Positions 1 to 8,500 of a stretch of 11,352 nucleotides of DNA are shown here, one piece after another. Position 1 is the first letter of the stretch; each line of letters starts with the position of its first letter. The translations under genes and the position numbers were made by a program. The notes beneath the pieces are model-generated. The model did no database searches. It saw nothing but the letters and a program-made list of their open reading frames with translations, and was not told the origin of the DNA. The stretch is from contig ML987001.1 in the NCBI GenBank assembly GCA_010094045.1, positions 1 to 11,352 on the forward strand, given 5' to 3'. The DNA is from Lojkania enalia. Lineage: Eukaryota; Ascomycota; Dothideomycetes; Pleosporales.

Positions 1-1
1 T

Positions 2-235
2 AAAGAGGAGGTTAATAATAACTCTAAAATTAAGGCTAAGCTTATATAATATAAGGATAAGTATAAGATATTAAGTAAGAAGTTAGATAGTACTTTTAAA
101 AGCTTTTTAGATAAAGATATAACCGACTTTAATAGTTTCTCGGATAATAATACTTTAATAAATAAAGATTAGCTTAGTCCTTACTACTAGTAGTTAGTAG
201 AAGAAAATCTAATATACTTCTCTAATACTATATAA
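2..235 (+). pseudogene. Decayed 3' end of an unidentified reading frame
   Basis: The frame starting at base 2 reads about 77 codons with only a handful of TAA/TAG codons (for example 47-49) before a TAA at 233-235. The other two frames are dense with stops. The translation is lysine- and asparagine-rich at first, then acidic (a stretch like DKDITDF), then ends in a more ordinary segment (SPYY..LVEENLIYFSNTI). The stops fall where CAA, CAG or TGG would give TAA or TAG by C-to-T or G-to-A change, as in the identified genes further right. I do not recognise the family. It runs off the left edge, so the N-terminus and most of the protein are missing. It could be the end of a host gene or of another transposon protein. 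The coding reading itself is only moderately secure, because short AT-rich stretches can look open by chance. Confidence 0.35.
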
Positions 236-590
236 ATTTTATTTATACTACTTCTTTATATATATAAATTTAATTAACTAGAGTAGTATATTATATTATA
301 TTATAGACTATAGTAGTATATCATAAAATAGGCTAGAGTAGTTATTAGATTCTAGATAGTATACTATAATATCTCGTAGTATATTATAGTACGTTAAATA
401 ATAGTAATTTACTATACTTTATAGTATTTTCTAGACTACAACGTTCTATAATATACTATAGTAAACTCCTATATACTACTAAAAATATAGTATTAGTATA
501 CTATTTAGTAATAAAACCTATTATCTCTAAAAATAAATACTTAATATAATAGTATAATATACTACTATTTTACTAGGGTTTTATATATAT
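236..590. other. AT-rich stretch without a recognisable gene
   Basis: This stretch is almost entirely A and T and is full of irregular TAGTATA, TATTATA and ACTATAGT words on both strands. No frame is open for any useful length and no family motif is visible. It looks like heavily RIP-mutated non-coding DNA. The repeated short words are imperfect and have no fixed period, so I do not call a tandem satellite. Confidence 0.5.

Positions 591-630
<40 letters not shown>
591..630 (+). repeat. (TAG)13 trinucleotide microsatellite
   Basis: A perfect run of TAG units covers 40 bases (13 units plus one base). On the other strand it reads CTA. Given the strong CpA-to-TpA bias of the window, it may derive from a (CAG)n tract, but an original TAG repeat that grew by slippage cannot be excluded. 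Confidence 0.95.
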
Positions 631-779
631 CTACAAATATAATTCATAGCTAGATACTCTTAATTATTAACCCTAACTTCTTATATACCCGCAATATTAT
701 AATATTCCTACTATTCTTTATTATAGCGTTTTATTATAGTTATATTAATACTAATATAAATCTAGTATCTTACGATTAA

Positions 780-1037
780 TACTCTATTAATTTCCTATTA
801 AAGTTTCTAAATATAACAGCGTAGGTAAGATAATAGGTCTAAATATGGTATAAATCTACTTAGAGGTATATAGGAGTACGTAGGGGTTTAGAGACCTAGG
901 AATTCTATTAACACCTATAGGCCTTATACGAAAGGATATAGAAGAACTACTAAGCTACTTATAAGGGAGTATACAACTATATACGGATAGGAAAAGGGGT
1001 GGAACTAGAGGTAGAATAAGATAAGCGAAAAGCTTTA
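780..1037 (+). pseudogene. Possible decayed coding stretch, family unknown
   Basis: In the frame of base 780 the translation has a protein-like composition, with segments such as YKST, RYIGVRRGLET and YNYIRIGKGVELEVE, broken by TAG/TAA codons that could come from CAG, CAA or TGG. A retained TGG lies at 846-848. The other frames look less protein-like. I do not recognise a domain, and there is no start, end or partner gene to support it. It may be a remnant of another transposon protein or chance. Confidence 0.18.
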
Positions 1038-1064
1038 GGATAAGATTATATATAAAGCTTTTCG
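1026..1064. repeat. Perfect 12-bp inverted repeat (hairpin)
   Basis: The arm CGAAAAGCTTTA at 1026-1037 is exactly repeated in reverse complement at 1053-1064, with a 15-base AT-rich loop. The arms contain the self-complementary AAGCTT, so each also pairs partly with itself. No run of T follows and no gene ends nearby, so I do not call a terminator. Its role is unknown. Confidence 0.7.
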
Positions 1065-1118
1065 TAGAACGATTTCTTCGTATTATTATACTACCCCCCT
1101 CCTTATAGGCTAATAGTC

Positions 1119-1164
1119 CCTATCTATACTAGTTTAGGAGGGAATTAGGGCTATTATAGATAGG
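1119..1164. repeat. 10-bp inverted repeat
   Basis: CCTATCTATA at 1119-1128 pairs with TATAGATAGG at 1155-1164 across 26 bases. It lies about 55 bases after the 1026-1064 hairpin. A short inverted repeat of this composition is expected fairly often in such AT-rich DNA. Confidence 0.4.
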
Positions 1165-2127
1165 TACTAGTATAAAGAAATTTCTTTAAAGAGATATTTA
1201 TTAGTAAGAGCTAATACGTATAATTATTTATAGAGATACGTTTATATATTAATATAATATTATATAAGGTTTTTACAATAAGAGTAATTAATCCATATAT
1301 TAGCTAGTAACTATTATAATAGTTTATTAATATTGCAATTTCGTCGCATATAGTAATAAGCATTTACTAGCCTTAGTATATTACTAGGTTACTATTAACT
1401 AAGCTTCCTTAACTAAATAATAACTTCTACTCTATACGTATTATTATACGTCCCTAGAACTATTAATTATTAAAGTATTATTAACGCTTTATAGAAAAAA
1501 ATTAATTAATATACTACTCTACCCGCCTTCTAAAGCCTCTTTAGAAGCTTTCTAGATTATCTACTTTTAGGCTATATATACGTTCGCCCGCGAGTAGTAT
1601 ATAATATTTATCTTTTAGTTCCTAAGATTAAAAAAATGCGAGTATTATACCTTATAAAATAAAAAGTATAACCCCGTATAAATCGTATCTAATACTAGTA
1701 GAGTACTTACTACTAACGTATTTATAGATCCCCTTCTATTATAAGGAGGAGTTTCTAGTCCTCTAGGGCTATCTTGAACTATAGATAGTAGCCTAATACG
1801 CAGGGGATAAGAAGAATAAAAAAGTAGCCTTTAAGGCTATTTTAGAATCTACTTATAGTCTAGTACTTATAGTCTAGGTTATAAAGAGTTAAGAAGCTAG
1901 CCTTTTTAAAACTAGTATCTAGGTAGCTTTATTCTACTAGAGTACTAAATTACTCTATTAGGTTTTAGCTCTAAAGGCTCTAGTATCTAGCTTTTAAACT
2001 AATATTACGGTACTCTCAGGTAGTTAAGAATAAAGTTGAGGAAGTTTAGAAGGAGTTTAGAGGAAAAGAAGAGAAAGAAGAGTAGAGGAGGAAAGGATTA
2101 GAGAGATATCTAATAGCCTACTATTAA

Positions 2128-3843
2128 ACCCTCCGGATACTATAGAGGAGTAATTTTAAGCCTATACTTTAGTTTTTAAATCTACTACTTAACTTTTATA
2201 TATTATCGTCTACTAGATAATCTATATTCTCTATACTATTCTTATATACCTTAATCTATTTAGTTAGGGCTTTTAGGGGTTTTAGGTAATTCGGATACTT
2301 ATTATAAAAAGCTTTTAGCTTATAAAGCAAACCTATAAAGTTTAAGGCTTTATATTAGATTAGATTAGAATTATATTCTACCTATTTTATACGGTATTTA
2401 AGGGTCTTATAATATAACTTACTAGCTAGTATTTCCTTAACCTCCTACTCTTCTACCCTATTAATAGTAATAGCGGGTGGTTTCGGAGCTTCTTATCTAG
2501 GTAGAAGGTCTTAGAGGTTCTTATATAGTAGGTTTAGTGCGAAGATATTATATATTCTCGATCTTAGGGGTAGCTATAGGTAGTATAAGTTTCTAACCTA
2601 CTCTAGTACTTTAAAAGGGCCCTTCTATTAATCGGATAGCTTTTAGCTTAGTCTCTAGACCATAAGGTTCTTAGTATTTAAATAGACTATATTACTAATC
2701 TACTAATTAATCGGTTACTAATAATAGTTAATAATAGATTATATACAATTCTAAGCCTTCTTAATATTAGCTTTTACGGTTTCCTAGGCTGTATATATAT
2801 AAGTTACTAGAGCTAAAGCGTTCTTATAATTCAATTTATCTATTATAGTAATAGGATTAATAGAATATTTCTAATTCTAACTCTAATAGGGCTTAGATCC
2901 GTATAGAATCTAATATAGGGATATTCTAATAGTTGTATAGAGTAGAGTCGCTTGTATTCGGTCGATTATAGGTAATAGAAAACTCTAATTATTCTAGTAG
3001 AAGAATATAAAAGGGCGTAGTCTCTAGTTAATATACTTATTTATAATCTCCATCTATCTATTAGTCTCTTTATAATAAGTAGTAGATAGTTTAATCTTCA
3101 CGCCTAAAATATAGTAGAATTTGGACTAGAAACTAGATATAAACTAAGGTCCTTAATCTAAAATAATAGTTTTAGGCGTATAGCTAAAACAGTATACCTA
3201 TTAAATAAATAATTCGGCTATTTCCTATACGTTAATTATATAATAGTAGAAAATAGATACTACTTATTTAGATAGGCGATTAATTACTACTATAATCTAA
3301 TTATATCTGGACTTATCTATAAAGAAATCTTTAAAGTTAATATATAGGTACTATATTAGTTAATTTAGTATAGGAAGTAAATAGATAAAACCTAGGGTTC
3401 GGGTTTATATCGGATAAGCTTTATAATATAGAATATAATTCCGTATATATCGTTTATAAGTAGTTTCTATATACTTCTAGTAGTACTTCTAAAATAGTAA
3501 CTAATAGATTTTAGTAGCGTTTAGGTGTGCGGAAGATACTTAGTTATAAACCTCTTATATAAGTTGCGTATAAAAGCCTAAATCTAATAGAATATATAAG
3601 CGATTATTATAGAGGAGTAGTCTATTCTCTATCTAATACTTATAGAGTAAAAGAGTACGTTCCTATATAAAGGAGGCTCGGTTTTCCTATAGTAATATAT
3701 TAATTAACTCTAGAGAGTCTAGTAATATAATTTACTCTTAGCCTTTAATAATATTTAGTATAGCTACTTAAGTTATTATTTAAATAATATAGAACTAAGC
3801 TAATTTAGTATTAATTTAAGGGTAAAATTAATACGGTCTAATA
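2128..3843 (-). mobile_element. gypsy-2: 3' part of a Ty3/Gypsy chromovirus, minus strand
   Basis: This is the integrase-to-chromodomain end of an LTR retrotransposon read on the minus strand, so its 5' side lies to the right. It is cut at 3843 by the pogo element, whose TA target site is at 3844-3845. The sequence beyond the pogo element (11219-11352) reads like the end of a gypsy RNase H, the part expected immediately upstream, so gypsy-2 appears split by the pogo insertion. The left boundary is approximate: after the chromodomain there is a short minus-strand purine run (GGAGGGT, about 2128-2134) that might be the polypurine tract. No LTR pair is visible because the other LTR would lie beyond the right edge. 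Confidence 0.75.
2195..3842 (-). pseudogene. pol: gypsy-2 pol remnant: integrase plus chromodomain, RIP-inactivated
   Basis: One minus-strand frame carries, in order, an RNase H/integrase linker, the H2C2 zinc-binding region (a retained His codon at 3525-3527 in the AHPNATKTY context), the integrase core and a chromodomain. The core catalytic positions are Asp changed to Asn (3336-3338), Asp (3156-3158, in the LDRGPQFIS context after allowing for one TAA) and Glu (3048-3050), with 59 and 35 residues between them, the spacing expected of Ty3/Gypsy integrases. The motif GPFKVLE near 2610-2635 begins the C-terminal domain. The chromodomain lies at about 2300-2460 (E.EVKEILASK, then RIK.VEY). The integrase and chromodomain are in the same frame 294 codons apart, so no net indel occurred. 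Many TAG/TAA codons at Gln/Trp sites show it cannot be translated. The function was insertion of retrotransposon cDNA, with the chromodomain probably guiding it to heterochromatin (family knowledge). The C-terminal end is uncertain. Confidence 0.85.
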
Positions 3844-3845
3844 TA
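3844..3845. repeat. TA target-site copy, left of pogo element
   Basis: Tc1/mariner/pogo elements insert at TA and duplicate it. TA directly precedes the left inverted repeat here, and TA directly follows the right one at 11217-11218. In such AT-rich DNA a TA alone is weak evidence; the paired position at both repeat ends is what supports it. Confidence 0.65.
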
Positions 3846-3909
3846 TAGTATAAACGAGCTGATCACCCAAGCGAGCTAATTATAATACTAAGATTATACT
3901 AAAATTGTA
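3846..3909 (+). repeat. Left terminal inverted repeat of the pogo element
   Basis: It begins TAGTATAAACGAGCTGATCA and pairs over 64 bases with the reverse complement of 11153-11216, which begins CAGTATAAGTAAGCTAATCA. I count about 15 mismatches, 14 of them transitions, so the repeats were probably near identical before RIP. Similarity fades just inside 3909. These ends are where the transposase would bind and cut. Confidence 0.9.
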
Positions 3910-3927
3910 ACTACTTTTCGCAAAATA

Positions 3928-4039
3928 TTATACTTTCTTACATTCTATTATACTATATAGTATAGTAGCCTATTCTTCTATATCTATAGTATTATTTTTA
4001 TACGTCTATAAGTTATACCTAGTCTTACTATACTACCTA
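3928..4039 (-). pseudogene. C-terminal 37 codons of the pogo transposase, cut off by gypsy-1
   Basis: This is the last part of the transposase whose main body is at 9549-11113. Reading minus from 4039, the frame joins exactly in phase to the body when gypsy-1 and one copy of the 5-bp target are skipped, with the codon TGT spanning the joint. The first residues match a CX2CX4HX4C zinc knuckle in which Cys and His codons have become TAT (TGT or CAT to TAT) around an S-K-T core, as in the C-terminal tails of several fungal pogo transposases. The frame then reads an acidic stretch (NNTIDIEE) and ends at TAA (3928-3930), although RIP could also have created that stop from CAA. The knuckle may bind nucleic acid; that is inferred from the motif only. 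Confidence 0.7.
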
Positions 4040-4044
4040 TAGTA
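4040..4044. repeat. Left target-site duplication of gypsy-1 (TAGTA)
   Basis: TAGTA lies directly before the 5' LTR, and CAGCA lies directly after the 3' LTR at 9549-9553. The two differences are both CpA to TpA, which is exactly what RIP makes. Five bases is the normal duplication length for Ty3/Gypsy elements, and the pogo transposase frame is restored when one copy is removed. Confidence 0.8.
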
Positions 4045-4246
4045 TATAAAGGTCCTAGTCTATAGCTCAGTCCCGTTCCTGCGATATTATAATAGCAGTT
4101 GCTTTTATACAACCCTATACCTGCCTGGACTAAAGTAAGCGAATAATACGTATCTTACTACTATATACCTTCTCTTCTCTTTCTCTAGCTTTAACAATAA
4201 TAGATTCTTATTATATCTAATCCTATTATATCCTCAGACCTTCTCA
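4045..4246 (+). repeat. gypsy-1 5' LTR (202 bp)
   Basis: It matches 9347-9548 over the full 202 bases with no gap. There are 15 differences, all transitions, about evenly split between the two copies, and about half are in CpA/TpG context. It starts TATAAAGG and ends TTCTCA. The canonical TG...CA ends are kept only at the right end of this copy; the first two bases are TA in both copies, as expected from TG after RIP. It holds the promoter and the self-primer sequence described separately. Confidence 0.95.
4162..4197 (+). promoter_or_regulatory. Putative LTR core promoter and transcript start
   Basis: A TATATA at 4162-4167 is followed by a pyrimidine tract (4169-4186, CTTCTCTTCTCTTTCTCT) and then AGCTTTAACAA from 4187. 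The TATA-to-4187 distance of about 25 bases suits a fungal start site near 4187. That base is also where the self-primer begins, as expected if the first bases of the transcript prime reverse transcription. The same block is fully conserved in the 3' LTR (TATATA at 9464-9469). The start site is inferred and not shown directly. Confidence 0.5.
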
Positions 4247-4248
4247 AT

Positions 4249-4259
4249 TTGTTAAAGCT
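4249..4259 (+). other. Putative primer-binding site for self-primed reverse transcription
   Basis: TTGTTAAAGCT lies 2 bases after the end of the 5' LTR (starting at the third) and is the exact reverse complement of AGCTTTAACAA inside the LTR (4187-4197, also in the 3' LTR at 9489-9499). Normal Ty3/Gypsy binding sites begin TGG, complementary to a tRNA 3' CCA end; that is not evident here. In Tf1 of fission yeast and several fungal relatives, the first 11 bases of the transcript fold back onto the binding site and prime cDNA synthesis; the pairing here has the same length and place. Confidence 0.6.
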
Positions 4260-4315
4260 TATACTGTACTAGATTCTATCTTAACTGCTAAGTAGACCTA
4301 CTACTATACGAAGTT

Positions 4316-5563
4316 ATAGACTAAAATAGACTAGTAGAACAAGGATTCGATATAGCAACTGTATAGAGATAGTTCGCTGAAATAGCAGCTAGGCTAGAAT
4401 GCCTAGAGAAAGAAAAGTAGTAATAGCAACTTAAAAGAATAAGCCTTTATCAGAAGCTCGAGGAGCAACTAAATAAGTATTTAGCCCCTGAGAGGAGCGT
4501 CTTACTAACTATACTATTAACAACTACTAAGCCTATTCGTATAAAAGTTATATTTAATAAGCTAGATAAGTTCTAAAAAGACTATAAAGCGTACCCTATT
4601 TAGAAAAGTAGTATAAAAATTAAGATCCGTATCGACGGTTTATCTATAGGCTTAATAGATATAATAGTAGCAGCCTATATAGCTTCGTTTTATAAGAGTA
4701 ACGCTAGAATATACCTTTAATTATATAAAAAATATATTACTATAGGTACTCTTATCTATAACAAATTCTAGACAATTATAGATATATAATATAATAACCC
4801 CTACCGTTAGAAACGAGCTGGGATCGAGTTTAAAAACTTAAGATAAGGTAATAAGATCTTTATTAAGTTCCTAGACGAGTACAATCGTCTCTTTATAGAA
4901 GTGTTATATAACTCTTACCTAGACTAAGTTAAGATATAAGATCTAGAAGAGAAGATTTATCCTAAGCTCCGCTAATTAACAATTAATAGTATTAGTAAGG
5001 AAGACTTTACGTTATATATAACCTTTGTATAGAAACTTTACATTCTTAATAACTATCTTAAAGTAGCTAAACTCGATAGCGCTTTTATATAGTCCTTCGG
5101 TAGGGGGAAGACTAGTTAGATAAGGGACAGCTAGAAACAGCTACTTACGCCGCTCCTATAACTACAACTATTAGCTGCTGTTAATAATACTATAGACTAG
5201 ACGCTAACAGCTAATTATAGACTCGTATAGCACCTAGATATAAGGCTTCAGCTACTAGAGAAGATAAGAAATATTACCGAGAAAGAGCTGAAGGCTTAAA
5301 AATAATAGAATACCTATTTTACCTATAGAAATAAGGATTACTTTACCTAAAGCTGCTGCTATACTCCGCCTAAGAGTAGTATACAGTTTAATTAGGCTTA
5401 TATAATACTACTAGAGCCTATTTAGTATAATAAGGAATGTAGAGATATAGCCTAAGCTAATAGGATAGGAAAAGTATTACTCTAAATAGAAGTTAGCGCT
5501 TAAAGCTATAAAAAGAGTAGGCGAATAAGTAAGTACTAGATAAATTTAATTAATTTCGGATGA
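4316..5563 (+). pseudogene. gag: gypsy-1 gag, RIP-inactivated
   Basis: One frame runs from a probable former ATG (now ATA, 4316-4318) to TGA at 5561-5563, about 416 codons. The N-terminal part looks like a coiled coil (LECLEKEK, then a short run of TAG/CAA codons that were probably glutamines, then YQKLEEQL). A Gag core follows from about 4520, with a motif of the type K.Y.AYPI.KSSIKIKIRIDG near 4577-4640. The end carries a CX2CX4HX4C zinc knuckle at 5315-5356 in which two Cys codons (TGT to TAT at 5315-5317 and 5324-5326) and the His codon (CAC to TAC at 5339-5341) have been lost by RIP, while the last Cys (5354-5356) remains. Coiled coil, core and knuckle share one frame. The product would form the virus-like particle and bind RNA (family knowledge). 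It is broken by many TAA/TAG codons. Its stop overlaps the presumed pol start. Confidence 0.85.
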
Positions 5564-8500
5564 TAAGCGCTCTATTTATAGCCCCTATACTATTTAATAA
5601 TACCTTTAGCCTTCTCGCCTTAATAGACGATAGCTGTAACTTATATATAATAGTCGAGAAAAGAATTATATAAAAGGCTGGACTAGAATACTTCCGCCTC
5701 CTAATACTATTAACAGCCTTATTATTCAGCAACTTCTTAGCTAGGATTATTAAAAAGGTAGCTATTATCGACTTACTAAATATAGATAGGAGTTAAGTAG
5801 GTCTAGGTTAGGTATTTACTTACATAGTTCTAAGGATAGAAGGAGATTATAGTATAATCTTAGAACGCTTATAGAGGTAAAGTAAGAACGTAATTATTAA
5901 CCTAAAAATAGAAATCCTATATATTCGTAGAATAGGGATAATCGTATAAAACTAAGAGCTTTAGAAGTAGTAACGTATAGCTAATATTACCTAAGTCTTA
6001 GTATATACTTTCTCTACTATAGTAAAATACTATAGGAGACGCCTATAAAATTCTTTTACTAAACTACCCTATATCTTTACTATTAGTATAGCTAATATTT
6101 AGAAGGCTCTAGAAAATAAGCTAAAGATAGACCCTTATATAAAACTCTCTAAGGAATATATATAGTAGTTCTATACCTTTAATCGATAGAAAGCTAATAA
6201 GCTACTACCTTTAAGACTAGGAGTAGACTATATAATTAAGCTGGAAGGGAAAGATAGAAGCCCTCTAAGGATCCCCTCAGGTCCTTTATATAGAATATTA
6301 TAGAAGATGCTCCTTATCCTTTAGAAGACCCTAACAGAGCTCCTTAATAAAGGATTTATTCGGGTTAGCAACTCTCTAGCTATAGTACTAGTCCTGTTTA
6401 TACGAAAACTAGGGGGTAGCCTCTACTTCTATATTAACTACTACGCCCTAAACGCTATTATATAGAAAGACTACTATCCTCTACCTCTAATCCGAGAAAC
6501 GCTAAATTAAATTAGTTGAGCTAAGTAGTTTATAAAACTTAATATTATTGCTGTATTTAATAAGATCCGAATTAAAGAAGGAGATAAGTAGAAGATAGTA
6601 TTTATAACCTACTATAATTTATATAAGTAGCTAGTTATACCCTTTAGCCTTATGAATACTCTAAGTACCTTCTAACAGTATATTAATTATACGATCTAGG
6701 AGTATTTAGGCGACTTTATCTCGGTATATTTAGATAATATTCTTATATACACAGACAGCTCCCTATAAAACTATTAGCGCTACGTTAAAGTAATCCTTTA
6801 AAAGCTAATAGATACTAGCCTCTAACTCGATATTAATAAGTGTAAATTTAAGGTCTGTATAATAAAATATCTCGGCTTTATTATTAATGCGGAAAAAGGA
6901 ATCCGAATAGATCTATAAAAAGTTAAGGTAATCTAGGATTAAGAAGTACTTATATTAGTTTATAATATATAGAGCTTTTTAGGCTTTATAAATTTCTACC
7001 GCTAGTTTATTAAGGAATTTTCTAAAGTAGTTACTCTACTAATAACTCTTACCTAAAGGAAATAAGAGAAGAAATAGTTTTAACTTAATAATCGGGTACT
7101 TGCTACCTTTAATTACCTAAAGTAATACTTCGTATAAGCGCTAGTATTAGCCTAATATAACCCTAAAAGGGAAACGATTCTAGAGTATAATATCTCTAGC
7201 TAGTATACTAGAGGTACGTTTCTATAATACGATAATAAAGGAGTTCTATAACCTATCGCTTTTATATTAAAGCGAATACTTCCTATAGAGTATAACTACC
7301 TAATCTACGATAAAGAATTACTAGCAGTTATATAATACTTTAAAGAATAGGAGGAGTCTTTAAAACTACTTACGTACTTTATAGTTTATATAGATTACTA
7401 CAACCTAAAATATTTTACTAAGGTATAGAAGTTCTCTAAGTACTAGATAAGATAGGCGGTATTTTTTATCCAGTTTAACTTCTAGTTTAAATATAAGCTG
7501 GGTAAGCTTAATATCCTAGCTAATACTCTCTTATATTATAATTAGGATCTCCTAAAAGAAGCTAATAATAAGTAGATCTAGAAAAGGATTAGCTAACTCT
7601 TCGGACCGTCCGATTTTAAGAATAGAGTTTATACAGCTCTTATATAAACTAGAAACTAGCGTGCTAAAGATACTCCTAATAATTAGATAGAGGTAGTTGC
7701 CCCGGAAGACTCTATATTAGGGGAGGAATCTATAGATAAAGGGGAGTTTATAACTAAGATATCATACGAGGAGTAGTAAATACTAATAGAGACCTTATAG
7801 TAAGATACCTAAGGAAAAGATAAGACGTATACTATACTTCTCTATACTACTAAAGTAGGGGAGAGAATACTTCTAAAAACCCTCTATTACCTTAGAATTA
7901 GCCTATCTAACCTTTTAGTCCTGGGAGATAGATTAATATAGAGAGAACGCGCTTAGGTTCTTAAGAGCGAGCTATTTCGTACGAAGCTAATCTAAGAGAC
8001 TTACAATTCTTACTTAGCTAGCTACCCTAGTAAGAATATTACGATCGGGTTAATATTATAGCGCTACTTTTAGCCTAGAATAGCAGCGGACATTAAACAC
8101 TTTATATAAAATTACTACTTCTATAGTAGGAATATAGTTTAGCGTTCTAGAAAAAAAGGCCTACTATATCCTTTTCTAGTTCCTAAAAGGGTATAGTTAG
8201 AAATTTTAATAGACTATATTATTAACTTACTAAGAACCGCACATAGTAATAACTATATCCTTATTATTACAGACCGTTTAAGTAAAAGAGTATTCTTTAT
8301 TACTATCCTAGACCTTAAGAGCTAAATATTAGTTAATAAGTTTATTAAGTATTTTATAGTATATTATAGGCTCCTATAAATAATAGTCTCTAATAGAGGA
8401 GAGTAGTTTATATAAGGCGTATAGGTATATATTTACCGAATTCTTAAGATTAAGTAAAGGCTATTAATAGTATACTATCTAGAGACCGACGGAAGTATAG

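Larger units (their letters stand above)
631..2127. other. 1.5 kb without an identifiable gene
   Basis: No protein family, RNA gene or complete element could be recognised on either strand. Details seen inside: a low-confidence protein-like frame at 780-1037, inverted repeats at 1026-1064 and 1119-1164, a CCCCCCTCC tract near 1095-1103, a small hairpin at 1528-1546, and a purine-rich plus-strand tract at about 2037-2106 (pyrimidine-rich on the minus strand). On the minus strand a TATAAA lies near 1725-1730. Because gypsy-2 on the minus strand ends just to the right, some of 1600-2127 could be its 3' LTR. The second LTR copy needed to prove this is not in the window. Confidence 0.4.

Noticed and set aside
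236..630. CRISPR array or satellite made of TAGTATA-like words
   Set aside because: The words have no fixed length or spacing and there are no unique spacers. The composition follows from extreme AT bias, apart from the TAG microsatellite.
1528..1546. TTCTAAAG/CTTTAGAA hairpin as a terminator
   Set aside because: It is an 8-bp stem with a 3-base loop in AT-rich DNA and has no gene next to it; it is expected by chance.
2037..2106. Purine-rich plus-strand tract as the polypurine tract of a plus-strand element, or as a Lys/Glu-rich coding segment
   Set aside because: No LTR or integrase lies upstream on the plus strand, and the candidate coding frames around it show no recognisable family. A pyrimidine-rich stretch of a minus-strand LTR is at least as likely.
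4040..4044. 5' LTR starting at 4040 instead of 4045
   Set aside because: Bases 4040-4044 do not match those before 9347, while from 4045 the two copies match without a gap for 202 bases. The 4040-4044 pentamer is explained as the target duplication.
5550..5732. A 60-codon open frame on the minus strand
   Set aside because: It lies antisense to the gypsy-1 protease region, which has clear family motifs on the plus strand. The translation is low-complexity and has no recognisable motif. It is a chance open frame.
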